Origin: JBCBAP01 sp038532435
Lineage (GTDB): Bacteria; Pseudomonadota; Alphaproteobacteria; Rhodobacterales; Rhodobacteraceae
NCBI GenBank assembly: GCA_038532435.1
Contig: JBCBAP010000003.1
Coordinates: 65,563-129,562 of the forward strand
Length of the DNA stretch: 64,000 bases
Direction of reading: 5' to 3'
The position numbers and the translations under genes were made by a program. Positions 53,587 to 62,001 of this stretch are shown one piece after another. The notes beneath the pieces were generated by a model that searched no databases, had not been told where the DNA came from, and saw only the letters and a program-made list of their open reading frames with translations. Numbering within the stretch: the stretch's first letter is position 1; the number at the start of each line of letters is the position of its first letter.

Positions 53587-54111
53587 TCAGGGAGACGGGG
53601 GCACTTTTTCTCCCCGGTCGTAGGCTTCCCACCCCTCGCCAGCGAAGACGTCATGGCCGAGTTGCGCGAGCACATGGGGAAAATCGACCATCACGTAGTT
53701 GTCGACGATCTTGCCATCGACCACCTTCCAGAAGTCCATGTACCGGATCTCGATCCGCTTGCCCGTGGGCGCGATCCCCATGAACTCTCCCGCATGGGTG
53801 GCCTCCTGCCGTCCGAAGGCAGCCGCCCATTCGCCCATGTAGAGCCGGGCCTCATCGATGCAGGTCTTGTCGGCGAAGGCTGCCTGAAACGGCCGCTGCC
53901 AGTTGTCCTGAAAGTCCTTGAGACCGGTCTTCGACCCGCATCCTTGGTTGCCGATCCAGCGAAAACCTTCCGCGAAGAACTCCCCGATATCCGCGATCCG
54001 GTGGTCGTTGAGCCCATCGACCATCCCTTCGATGACCGCCCGGGTCTCGTCGGTCTTCGACATGTCGGTCTCGCGGGTGAGGACCGCCTGTTCGGGCCGC
54101 GACCCTTTCAT
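53587..54111 (-). CDS. SnoaL-like (NTF2-fold) protein, single domain
   Basis: 174 residues from ATG 54111 (GGAG upstream); ATG 54063 is possible. The NTF2 fold is seen in RAVIEGMVDGLNDHRI, EFMGIAPTGKRIEIRYMDFW and DNYVMVDFPHVLAQLGHDVF. The last block is the same PTGK...DFW...V-x-VD motif as the two-domain proteins, so this looks like a stand-alone version of their second domain. It is the first gene of a short run 54111-52287. Confidence 0.86.
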   Translation of the reverse strand: MKGSRPEQAVLTRETDMSKTDETRAVIEGMVDGLNDHRIADIGEFFAEGFRWIGNQGCGSKTGLKDFQDNWQRPFQAAFADKTCIDEARLYMGEWAAAFGRQEATHAGEFMGIAPTGKRIEIRYMDFWKVVDGKIVDNYVMVDFPHVLAQLGHDVFAGEGWEAYDRGEKVPPSP

Positions 54112-54140
54112 CGCAGGGCGCTCCAACCAACCCGTGCGCC

Positions 54141-54189
54141 GCAGCCCGGGCGGGCGGGGGTGGGTGGGTGGGCCGTCCGCCCGGGCTGC
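54141..54189 (+). other. G-quadruplex motif in a 13-base-pair hairpin
   Basis: Arms GCAGCCCGGGCGG (54141-54153) and CCGCCCGGGCTGC (54177-54189) are perfectly complementary. The 23-base loop is mainly G-runs separated by single T. It lies between the ABC permease stop (54197) and the SnoaL start, and is the strongest inverted repeat noted in the window. It may be a transcription terminator of the permease operon. Confidence 0.6.
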
Positions 54190-54196
54190 GAACGTC

Positions 54197-55351
54197 TCAT
54201 CCCTTCACCGCCCCGGCAGTCAGGCCACTCACGATCTGGCGTTGGAAGATCATGACGAGCAGGAACAGGGGCGCGGTGATCGACACTGCCGCCGCAACCG
54301 CCTCGATCTGATCCGTTGTCGTCGTCTCCCGGTTGAAGTACTGGGTGATGGCCGGAACCATCGTCATGTTCTGGGCATCGAGCAAAAGTGCGGTCACCAG
54401 ATAGTCGTTGTAGGCAAGCAGGAAGCTGAAAAGGCCCGTTGTGATCACCCCGGGCCACATGACCGGCATGATGACCCGCCAGAACGCCTCGAAATGGCCG
54501 CAGCCATCGACCCGCGCCGCCTCGTCGAGCTCCTGCGGGATGTTCTGGAAGAAAGACCGCAGCATCCAGATCGTGAAGGGCTGGTTGATAGAGACCAGCA
54601 CCAGAATGACCGCGAGCGGCTGGCCGTACAGCGTTGGTGCGCTCTCCCCCAGGATCGGCTTCAGGATCTCGGCAGAGTTGATGAAGACCGGCAAGTAGCC
54701 CGTCACCAGCACCGAATGGGGCAGCGCCCGGAACACCAGTGCGAGGATGAGCAACCAGAATGCAAGGTTCGAGCCCGAGCGCGCGAGCCCGTAGCCCGCG
54801 AGCGTGCCCACCGTCAGGGAGATCGTCACGACCCCGGCGGTCACCATCAGCGAATTCAGGAAGTTGCGGTAGAACTCATTGTCGACCCAGACGGCGGCGT
54901 AGTGTTCCGTCGTGGCGCCGATGATAGGCGCGCCGAGCCCCGGGATCAGGTTGTATATCGAGGAGAGGACCGGCAGCACGAAGAGGAGCGTCAGCAGCAC
55001 CCCGACCGCGAACACGATGACCGCCAGCAGCCAGCCGAGCACCGCGGGCGCGCCGAAGCTCAGCATCGGCACGAGGGCCGCCAGGTGGCGGGCCGCGATG
55101 CGATAGCCGAGCCAGAACAGCCCGATGAACACCACGATGTCGAGCAGTGAGATACCCGAACGCTCCTCTCGCGTACTCGGGCCAAACACCACATCCACCG
55201 GGTTCGATGCGAGCGCATCGACCGGCAATTTGAAACTCATCACCAGAATCCAGAACAGCGGGAAGGCCGCAAGGATGCACCAGAAGGTGAGGAATGTTGC
55301 GGATCCGGCCCGCAGGCCGATGGATTGGCGAAGCGCCCTTGGCGTGCTCAT
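54197..55351 (-). CDS. ABC sugar-type permease (MalG family) with an insertion
   Basis: 384 residues, about 100 longer than usual. The first helix (TFLTFWCILAAFPLFWIL) is followed by an insertion at about residues 45-150 that contains two or three further hydrophobic segments. The normal core resumes at YRNFLNSLMVT. The EAA loop QELDEAARVDGCGHFEAFW is intact. ATG 55351 overlaps the partner permease stop. It is the inner-membrane channel subunit. Confidence 0.88.
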   Translation of the reverse strand: MSTPRALRQSIGLRAGSATFLTFWCILAAFPLFWILVMSFKLPVDALASNPVDVVFGPSTREERSGISLLDIVVFIGLFWLGYRIAARHLAALVPMLSFGAPAVLGWLLAVIVFAVGVLLTLLFVLPVLSSIYNLIPGLGAPIIGATTEHYAAVWVDNEFYRNFLNSLMVTAGVVTISLTVGTLAGYGLARSGSNLAFWLLILALVFRALPHSVLVTGYLPVFINSAEILKPILGESAPTLYGQPLAVILVLVSINQPFTIWMLRSFFQNIPQELDEAARVDGCGHFEAFWRVIMPVMWPGVITTGLFSFLLAYNDYLVTALLLDAQNMTMVPAITQYFNRETTTTDQIEAVAAAVSITAPLFLLVMIFQRQIVSGLTAGAVKG

Positions 55352-56379
55352 CAGGACGACCCTTTGTGATCGCGCCACGTGCGCATGAGAAGTGGGATGA
55401 GCAGGATCACGATCCCGATCATGGTGAGCATGGACGACGCGGAGGCACGGGAGATCGAGCGGTTTCCGCTGTCATCAGGCGTCAGGTAATCGAACGTAAG
55501 CCATTGCAGGGAGATCACATGGGCCTCGGAGCTGAAGCCGATGACCTCCTCGAACACCCGGTAGCTGTCCATCAGGTGGATGAGCGCAATGAACACGATG
55601 AGCGGCATGAGGTGCGGGATGACGACATAGCGCAACCGCTCCCACCGGCTCGCGCCGTCAATGATCGCACTTTCCAGCGTGTCCGCATTGACCGTCTGCA
55701 GCCCAGCGTAGAACACGACGAACGCGAAGGGAGCCACATGCCAGACCCGGTAGAACAGCATCAGGATCTCGATCGTCCAGCCCTGCGCGAACATCGCGAT
55801 GTCCCGCATCAGCCACCATTCGAGGAAAGCGGTCATGATGCCGTCACCGATGAAGAGCCACCGGATCGACAGTGCGCCGATCACCGGGGTGATGATGAAG
55901 GGCAAAAGGGATACGAAGATGATGGGGCCGCGAATGGTCTTCGCCGCGTTGTTGACCGTAAGCGCGATGGTCAAGCCCACGATGATCACGAGCGGCAAGG
56001 TGATCAGCGTGAAGGTGAGCGTGAACCGCAGCGCCTTGTAAAAGTCGATATCGAGCAGCTCCGCGATGCCTCCACCACCAGACGCAAAGGCGGCAGCTGC
56101 AGCATCGGGTTCGAGCACGGATCGGTAGGCGTCGAAGCCCACGAATCGGGTGATCGTCTCGACCTGCCCGTCCTCACTAAGGACGGGACGGTTCTTTGTC
56201 TCCGTCACGCAGATGGCTGAGGGGAAGCCGGGCGTGCAGGTCTCAACCTCAACGGTCTCAAAGACTTGCTGGGTGAGGTAGAAGCTCTGCGTGAACACAC
56301 TGACCAGCGGAAACGCGATGAAGATCAACATCAATAGGACCGAGGGGCCCACGAACATCGCGAAGGTGCGGAACTTCAT
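55351..56379 (-). CDS. ABC sugar-type permease (MalF family) with a periplasmic insertion
   Basis: 342 residues. After helix 1 comes an insertion of about 75 residues (from FETVEVETCTPGF to the alanine/glycine-rich region) before the remaining helices. It includes a Cys pair (CTPGFPSAIC) that could form a disulphide outside the membrane. The loop around ESAIIDGASRWERLRYVVIP is the EAA motif. ATG 56379 has GGAGAGG five bases upstream. Confidence 0.88.
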   Translation of the reverse strand: MKFRTFAMFVGPSVLLMLIFIAFPLVSVFTQSFYLTQQVFETVEVETCTPGFPSAICVTETKNRPVLSEDGQVETITRFVGFDAYRSVLEPDAAAAAFASGGGGIAELLDIDFYKALRFTLTFTLITLPLVIIVGLTIALTVNNAAKTIRGPIIFVSLLPFIITPVIGALSIRWLFIGDGIMTAFLEWWLMRDIAMFAQGWTIEILMLFYRVWHVAPFAFVVFYAGLQTVNADTLESAIIDGASRWERLRYVVIPHLMPLIVFIALIHLMDSYRVFEEVIGFSSEAHVISLQWLTFDYLTPDDSGNRSISRASASSMLTMIGIVILLIPLLMRTWRDHKGSS

Positions 56380-56592
56380 GATACCTCTCCTCTGCCATTG
56401 AGTGTGATCGGTGCGCAGCGCGTGGGGGATCCCGTCTCGGGAATGCTCAGGTGCGCACAAAACGGTTGGTACCGCCCGTGATCCTCCGCGTGTGGCGCAG
56501 GCTCCGCCGCAGCTTTGAAGACTATCTTGCCCGTGCGCATGAAATCGCCATTTCGCGCGCTAGGCTCCCGCCGACATTCACGCGGAACAGTT

Positions 56593-56607
56593 TGGAAACG
56601 CTTTTGA
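56593..56607. promoter_or_regulatory. LacI-type operator-like sequence
   Basis: TGGAAACGCTTTTGA has the AAACG(C)TTT centre of LacI/GalR operators with an imperfect right arm. It is 214 bases upstream of the permease ATG and could serve an internal promoter under the nearby LacI regulator. Confidence 0.35.
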
Positions 56608-56878
56608 TGATCGAGGGGTACACCCGTCGCTTCGTCGGAGTAGCCGCTGATACGTTCGAGGATCGTACTTGATTTGTAGCGGAGCGCCGTGCGCCGAGCA
56701 TGCAGATGGTCACCCACCTCGTCATATGTCGTGAATTCACCGTGCCAGTGATTGCCTTCGGTACAACCGAACTTGAGCGCGATTTCACCGGAGGGGCATG
56801 TCGCCGGGCGCCGCCCTGCCACACCTTCCACCTCTGTCGCATCGCACCGCATCGTCGCACCACCTTTCGCGTGAGGAT

Positions 56879-56902
56879 GCGGGCCCCCGGTTGGGAACCC
56901 GC
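56879..56902 (-). terminator. Hairpin after the solute-binding-protein gene
   Basis: In the transcribed strand GCGGG-tt-CCC-aacc-GGG-gg-CCCGC forms a stem with one internal loop, 8 bases after the stop. Such hairpins commonly protect binding-protein messages and limit read-through. Confidence 0.6.
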
Positions 56903-56910
56903 GGGGAGGT

Positions 56911-58128
56911 CTACTGGATCAGGCCCGCTTCGCGCGCTGCCGTCAGGTACGCCGTCTCAACATCCGCAAGCGCCTGCTCGGCGGACTCGGAGCCGGTGAG
57001 GAAGTCAGCGATATTATTGCCGAGCGCGGTGTGCATCAGACCCATCTGGGTCGTGGACGGATAGGGCATGGGTCCCGCAACGGCGGTCGCGATCGCACCT
57101 TCGGCGAGCGGGCCGGGCTGATAGCCCTCGACCAGCCAGATCGCCGCGTCGTTCGCGCCGGACACCATCTCTTGATCGAGACCTTCGACGATCAGCTTGA
57201 ACGCTGCCTCGGCCTCTGCATCAGTGATGTTTGCCGCAACCACGATGCCATCCCACCAGATGGTGGTCGCAGGCTTGCCGCCGGCCATCGCCATCGGAGC
57301 TGCCGCCATCTTCACCTTGCCGACGACCTGGCTTTCCGCCTCGTCGTTCATCGCCGCAGCGCGGGAAGCCCAGAGGTTCGCCATCGCGATCTTGCCCTGC
57401 TGGAACTGCTGCTGCACGTATGTGCTGTCAGAGACGAGGAATTCCGGATCCATGTACTCGGTCATCCGCTTCATCATCTCAAGCGCGGCGACACCTTCCG
57501 GGGAATTCACCGCCGGCGTGTTGTCCGGGTTGACGAACGTCCCGCCAAAGCCCGCATACATGTTCACGAAGTCCTGCGCGAGGTTCCAGCCCGTCTTCAT
57601 CGTGGCACCGAGCGGGTATTCCATCTTCCCCGACGCGCGGATCGCCTCGGCGGCGTCGAGCACCTCGTCCCAGGTGGTCGGCACCGCGAGACCGAGCTCA
57701 GCGAGCACATCCTCACGGATCATCAGGTGCTGGGTGTTGACCATCATGGCGATGGCCATCGTCTGGCCGTCGACCTTGATCAGTTGGTTCGCGCTCAGAC
57801 CCTGGCCATACTTCTCCACCAGATCGTCGAGCGGGCGGATGGTGCCCGCATTGAGGAGCGGGGTCATGGTCCCGTTTGCCACGCCGCCGAGCTGGTAGAG
57901 GGACGGGTTTGCGGCGAAGGCTGTCGGCTGCTTCTCCCGGAACTCCTGGTCGAGCTCCGCTTCGAAGTTGCCACACTCTCCCATGGCAGCAGCAACCGCC
58001 TTCCACGCCTCGAACCCGGCCGAAAGCATCTTCACCGGTGTGTCATTGGGGGTCGTGCACGCCGCGTGGGCCCCTGTTCCCATCAGCACGGCAAGTGCGG
58101 TGCCAAGTGCGATCTTTCTGACGAACAT
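56911..58128 (-). CDS. ABC solute-binding protein, family 1 (sugar type)
   Basis: 405 residues. The signal peptide MFVRKIALGTALAVLMGTGA is cut near AHA-AC, leaving a cysteine as second mature residue but no lipobox. The mature part has the family-1 features LPTTWDE-like VPTTWDEVLDAAEAIR and FQQGKIAMANLWASRAAAM. It is the receptor of the importer formed by the two permeases and the ATPase. Family 1 proteins bind sugars, polyols or their phosphodiesters; the ligand here is unknown. Confidence 0.92.
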   Translation of the reverse strand: MFVRKIALGTALAVLMGTGAHAACTTPNDTPVKMLSAGFEAWKAVAAAMGECGNFEAELDQEFREKQPTAFAANPSLYQLGGVANGTMTPLLNAGTIRPLDDLVEKYGQGLSANQLIKVDGQTMAIAMMVNTQHLMIREDVLAELGLAVPTTWDEVLDAAEAIRASGKMEYPLGATMKTGWNLAQDFVNMYAGFGGTFVNPDNTPAVNSPEGVAALEMMKRMTEYMDPEFLVSDSTYVQQQFQQGKIAMANLWASRAAAMNDEAESQVVGKVKMAAAPMAMAGGKPATTIWWDGIVVAANITDAEAEAAFKLIVEGLDQEMVSGANDAAIWLVEGYQPGPLAEGAIATAVAGPMPYPSTTQMGLMHTALGNNIADFLTGSESAEQALADVETAYLTAAREAGLIQ

Positions 58129-58188
58129 TATAGTCTCCCTGTTGTCGTCTCTGCGCGGCCCCCTCGAGGCTCGCGATTGGAGTGGGCC

Positions 58189-59232
58189 CTAGAGCCTAGC
58201 GCCGGTCTCCGCATCGAAAAGATGGCAGATCGAGGCGGGGACGGACAAGGATACTGACTCGCCAATTCCAGCCCGAAATTCCTTGTTGGCCTTGACGGAC
58301 ACCATGCCGCCCCCCGCCTTGACCGTAATCATCGTGGCATCCCCGAGCAGTTCGAGGGTGTAAATCGGGGCGGAAATCTCCCCGCTTTCGACAACCGATG
58401 CGTCCTCCGCCCGGAAACCGAGCGTCACAGGTCCATTGTGCTCTGCTGCCAGGCCATTGATCTGGACGTTGTCGCCCGTGAACGTGCCGTCCTGCAGCAC
58501 ACCGTCCATCAGGTTCATCGCGGGGCTTCCGATGAAGCTCGCAACGAACGTGTTGGCCGGGTTGTCGTAGATGTCCGTGGGCGTGCCGACCTGCTGCACG
58601 ATACCCTTTTTCATCACCACAACCCGGTCGGCGAGCGTCATCGCCTCGATCTGGTCATGCGTCACGTAAACGGTCGTGACCTGAAGCTCGTGGCTGAGGT
58701 TCTTGATCTGCGCTCGGGTGCTCACCCTGAGTTTCGCATCGAGGTTCGAGAGCGGCTCGTCCATCAGGAAGACCTGTGGCTGCCGCACGATGGCCCGCGC
58801 GAGCGCCACCCGCTGCCGCTGTCCCCCCGACAGCTCCGCAGGTTTACGGTGAAGGAATTCATCGAGCTCCACCATGGCGGAGGCGCGGCGCACCTTCTCG
58901 TCATGCTCCGCGTCCGGCACCTTGCGGACTTTGAGGGGGAAGCGGATGTTCTCGTACACGTTCATATTCGGATAGAGACCGTAGCTCTGGAACACCATCG
59001 CGACGTCCCGGTCTTTCGGCTCCAGATCGTTGACGACCTGCCCCCCGATGGAGATCGTGCCCTCCGTCGCATCCTCGAGCCCCGCGATCATGCGCATCGT
59101 CGTGGTCTTGCCACATCCAGACGGGCCCAGGAGGACGAGAAATTCCTTGTCGGGAATGGTCAGGTTGAACGCGTCGACACCGACGAAGCTGCCCCACCTT
59201 TTGCAGACGTTCTGTAGCTGGATTTCAGCCAT
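58189..59232 (-). CDS. ABC ATPase of the MalK/UgpC type
   Basis: 347 residues from ATG 59232 (AAGGGAG six bases upstream). Walker A GPSGCGKTT (36-44), LSGGQ (134-138), FLMDEPLSNLD and YVTHDQIEAMT are all canonical, and a TOBE domain follows. It drives the sugar-type importer and is the first gene of that operon, divergent from the SnoaL gene at 59356. Confidence 0.93.
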   Translation of the reverse strand: MAEIQLQNVCKRWGSFVGVDAFNLTIPDKEFLVLLGPSGCGKTTTMRMIAGLEDATEGTISIGGQVVNDLEPKDRDVAMVFQSYGLYPNMNVYENIRFPLKVRKVPDAEHDEKVRRASAMVELDEFLHRKPAELSGGQRQRVALARAIVRQPQVFLMDEPLSNLDAKLRVSTRAQIKNLSHELQVTTVYVTHDQIEAMTLADRVVVMKKGIVQQVGTPTDIYDNPANTFVASFIGSPAMNLMDGVLQDGTFTGDNVQINGLAAEHNGPVTLGFRAEDASVVESGEISAPIYTLELLGDATMITVKAGGGMVSVKANKEFRAGIGESVSLSVPASICHLFDAETGARL

Positions 59233-59310
59233 CGACGGCTCCCTTCTGAGGCGAAGACCACGCGGATCATTCAGCCTAGACATCCGTCTCGCGAATCTGC
59301 AAGAGTTTTT

Positions 59311-59324
59311 TGCAAGCGTATGCA
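59311..59324. promoter_or_regulatory. LacI-type operator-like sequence between ABC ATPase and SnoaL genes
   Basis: TGCAAGCGTATGCA is an imperfect palindrome centred on CG, as in LacI-family operators, and lies in the 123-base divergent spacer. A direct repeat TGCAAG occurs 13 bases away (59298). It would let the LacI regulator at 51107 control both directions. Confidence 0.4.
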
Positions 59325-59355
59325 CAAACGCTCAAATCCCAATTACAGGCTTCCC

Positions 59356-60366
59356 ATGACCGATCTCCGCGCCCGCATTCATGCCCTCCTGCAACAGCTC
59401 AACGAGGCGGATCCGGGGCAGGTCGAGGGGTTGCTCAGCGCGAACGTTTCCGACGGGTCGCAATGGCATGTCTGCCACCCGATCGAGACGCTGAAGGGCG
59501 TCGAAAACATTGCCGAGGGGCTGTTGTTGCCCCTCAAGACAGCCTTCCCCGGTGCCATGCGTCGGGACGACATCGTCGTGATGGGAGAGGCGCGCGGCCC
59601 GCTCCATCCGGATCAGGATCAGAGCGTCGGCCAAGGCACGTGGCTCGCCACGCTCGGCCATCTCGTCGGCAATTTTGAGGCACCGTTTCTCGGCATTCCC
59701 GCCTCGGGCAAGCTGCATTTTCTCCGCCGCGGCGAATTTTATCGGATCGATGAGGCCGGTCAGATCGCGGAAGCGCACATCCTGATCGACGTGCTCGACC
59801 TGCTTTTGCAGGTGGGGCGCTTCCCCCTGCCCCACATGCTCGGGACGGAGATGTTGTTCCCGGCTCCGGCGACTCATGATGGCGTGATGCCCGTCGCCGC
59901 GGACAGATCCGAGGCATCCGTTGCCCTCGTCGAGGCGATGCTGCGTGACCTTCACCAGTACGATCCGACATCCTTCGACTCGGAAGGACAATCGGGCAGG
60001 AAAGGGTACTGGCACCCGAACATGCTCTGGTACGGCCCCGCCGGGATTGGTTCGAACTGCACCTATCCCGGATTCGTTACCCACCACCGGGAGGCGTTTC
60101 TCAAGGCATTTCCCGACCGGAAGGGGGGAAATCACTTCGCCCGGTTTGGCGACGGTGACTATGTTGCGTCCGGCGGCTGGCCCTCCATGACCATGACCCA
60201 CAAGGGCCCCTATCTTGGTCAGCCCGCGACCGACAGGAAGATGTCCCTGCGCGTGATGGACTTCTGGCGCTGTGAGGGCGGTCAGATCCGCGAAAACTGG
60301 GTTCTGCTCGACTATCTGGAGATGTTCAAGGCGATGGGACGGGACCTTTTGGCGGAGGCGCTCTGA
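59356..60366 (+). CDS. SnoaL-like (NTF2-fold) protein, two domains
   Basis: 336 residues from ATG 59356; ATG 59320 is in frame but would run through the operator-like site. Domain 1 has LGIPASGKLHFLRRGEFY, the linker is APATHDG, and domain 2 has SLRVMDFWRCEGGQIRENWV followed by LLDYLEMFKAMGRDLL. The DFWRCEG...RENWVL block matches the protein at 52287. It is the only SnoaL gene on the plus strand, divergent from the ABC operon. Confidence 0.85.
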   Translation: MTDLRARIHALLQQLNEADPGQVEGLLSANVSDGSQWHVCHPIETLKGVENIAEGLLLPLKTAFPGAMRRDDIVVMGEARGPLHPDQDQSVGQGTWLATLGHLVGNFEAPFLGIPASGKLHFLRRGEFYRIDEAGQIAEAHILIDVLDLLLQVGRFPLPHMLGTEMLFPAPATHDGVMPVAADRSEASVALVEAMLRDLHQYDPTSFDSEGQSGRKGYWHPNMLWYGPAGIGSNCTYPGFVTHHREAFLKAFPDRKGGNHFARFGDGDYVASGGWPSMTMTHKGPYLGQPATDRKMSLRVMDFWRCEGGQIRENWVLLDYLEMFKAMGRDLLAEAL

Positions 60367-60373
60367 CCGTCCT

Positions 60374-60766
60374 TCAGGGTGCTGCCGCGGTCACCTCGAT
60401 CTCCACCAGAAACTCAGGGCGGGTGAACCCGCCGACGATCATCAGCGTCGATGCAGGCGGTGGCGAGACCGTGGCGAAAACCGCATCCCGCGCGGCCATG
60501 TAGCCCGCCATGTGATCCCGGTGGGTGACATAGGCGTTGACCCGCACGACGTCGGCGAGGGTCATACCCGCCTCCGACAGGATCGTTGCGATGTTGTCAA
60601 AGACGAGAGCGGCCTGCGCCTCCGCCCCCTCGGGAACCGTGTCATCCGCCGCCACGGGAAGCTGGCCCGAGGTCATGACGACGCGATACCCGGCAGGGAC
60701 TTCGATCCCGTGGGAGTACCGTGCAAAGGGCGCGCGCAGGTCCGGTGCAGCGATCGCTTTGTGCAT
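60374..60766 (-). CDS. RidA/YjgF-family protein lacking the deaminase arginine
   Basis: 130 residues from ATG 60766, with GGGAGG six bases upstream. The RidA trimer fold is recognisable from SGQLPVAADDTVPEGAEAQ, DVVRVNAYVT and FLVEIEVTA. The conserved arginine of true imine deaminases (x-ARSC-x-VEV) is replaced in PPASTLMIV. It probably belongs to a RidA subfamily with another activity, often linked to pyrimidine or amine catabolism. Confidence 0.87.
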   Translation of the reverse strand: MHKAIAAPDLRAPFARYSHGIEVPAGYRVVMTSGQLPVAADDTVPEGAEAQAALVFDNIATILSEAGMTLADVVRVNAYVTHRDHMAGYMAARDAVFATVSPPPASTLMIVGGFTRPEFLVEIEVTAAAP

Positions 60767-60847
60767 GATTTGCCTCCCAATTGTTGCCGATATCGCGCCA
60801 GCCCTCGAACCAGACACTAGATGGATGATGATCTATTGAGCATCGAT

Positions 60848-60856
60848 TTGGACCAA
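60848..60856. promoter_or_regulatory. Palindrome TTGGACCAA in the RidA-ABC divergent spacer
   Basis: A 4-base inverted repeat with one central base in the AT-rich 203-base spacer (60767-60969) between the RidA-like and binding-protein genes. It may be an operator. Short, so chance is possible. Confidence 0.25.
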
Positions 60857-60969
60857 CTGATAAAATCTTGCACATACGCTGTCAAAAGCTCACAGCCTTG
60901 GCAAACTTCTTTAGTCGTTTGGGGAAGAGGCCCTACTCTGTGTCTTGGAATCACATCAGGGAGTTGGGC

Positions 60970-61959
60970 ATGAAATCGGCTATGACCCTCACGGCACTCG
61001 CTACGGCCACGCTTGTTGCGGGCGCGGCGGCGGCTCAGGAAAAAGTGGTGTTCGGCACGAACTGGCTGGCACAGGCGGAACACGGCGGCTTCTACCAGTC
61101 GGTCGCGGACGGCACCTACGCTGCGTGCGGCTTGGACGTTGAGATCGTGTCCGGCGGGCCGCAGGTCAACAACCGCGCGCTGCTGCTGGCGGGCCGGATC
61201 GACTTCCACATGGGCGGTGACATGCTGCAGGCCTTCTCCGCCGTCGAACAGGACATCCCGGTCGTCGCGGTCGCCGCGATCTTCCAGAAGCACCCGCAGG
61301 TTATCGTGACCCATCCGGGTGTCGCGGAAAGCTGGGACGATCTGAAGGATCTGACCCTGCTCATCGGCGACAACGGCTTCCAGAGCTACTATCAGTGGAT
61401 GATCGCTGAGCACGGTTTCTCCGAGGATCAGCGCGAGCCCTACACGTTCAACCCCGCCCCGTTCCTGGCGGACAAGGGCAAGGGGATGCAGGGCTACCTG
61501 AGCTCCGAACCCTATCTGGTGCAAAAGGAAGCAGGCTTCGCCCCCGACGTCTTCCTCATCGCTGACGCGGGCTATTCCACCTACGCGACAACCATCGAGA
61601 CCATGGCAGGCACGATCGCGGACAAGCCGGAGGTCGTGAAATGCTTCGTCGAGGGGTCGATCAAGGGCTGGTACACCTACCTCTACGGTGACAATGCAGC
61701 CGCCAACGTGCTCATCAAGGGCGACAATCCTGAGATGACCGACGACAAGATCGCCTTCGCCATCGACAAGATGAAGGAGTTCGGCATCGTGGACTCCGGT
61801 GATGCCGAGACGATGGGCATCGGCTCCCTCACCGAAACAAACGTGAAAACGTTCTTCGACAAGATGGTGGCAGCGGGCGTCGTGTCCTCCGAGGTCGACT
61901 GGGAGGCGAGCTTCGACACCTCCTTCGTCAATCAGGGCGTCGGAATGGACCTGAAGTAA
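60970..61959 (+). CDS. ABC solute-binding protein, NMT1/THI5-like
   Basis: 329 residues from ATG 60970 with GGGAG six bases upstream. A signal peptide (MKSAMTLTALATATLVAGAA) is cut at AAA-QE. The mature part opens VVFGTNWLAQAEHGGFYQSV, the hallmark of the NMT1/THI5 group that binds pyrimidines, riboflavin or hydroxymethylpyrimidine precursors. The following ATPase, permease and cytosine-deaminase-like gene support a pyrimidine-type ligand, by inference. Confidence 0.9.
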   Translation: MKSAMTLTALATATLVAGAAAAQEKVVFGTNWLAQAEHGGFYQSVADGTYAACGLDVEIVSGGPQVNNRALLLAGRIDFHMGGDMLQAFSAVEQDIPVVAVAAIFQKHPQVIVTHPGVAESWDDLKDLTLLIGDNGFQSYYQWMIAEHGFSEDQREPYTFNPAPFLADKGKGMQGYLSSEPYLVQKEAGFAPDVFLIADAGYSTYATTIETMAGTIADKPEVVKCFVEGSIKGWYTYLYGDNAAANVLIKGDNPEMTDDKIAFAIDKMKEFGIVDSGDAETMGIGSLTETNVKTFFDKMVAAGVVSSEVDWEASFDTSFVNQGVGMDLK

Positions 61960-62001
61960 CGGTGATCTGACCGGGGCCGTCGCACGACGGCCCCACAACG
62001 A

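Larger units (their letters stand above)
56380..56910. other. 531-base gap inside the ABC operon without a convincing gene
   Basis: The spacer between the binding-protein gene and the first permease gene is AT-richer than its neighbours. A minus-strand frame of up to 158 codons runs through most of it, but it shows no good ribosome site and no recognisable domain. It contains a LacI-type operator-like sequence TGGAAACGCTTTTGA at 56593-56607 and a hairpin next to the binding-protein stop. It may be an insertion or a decayed gene plus an internal promoter. Confidence 0.4.
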
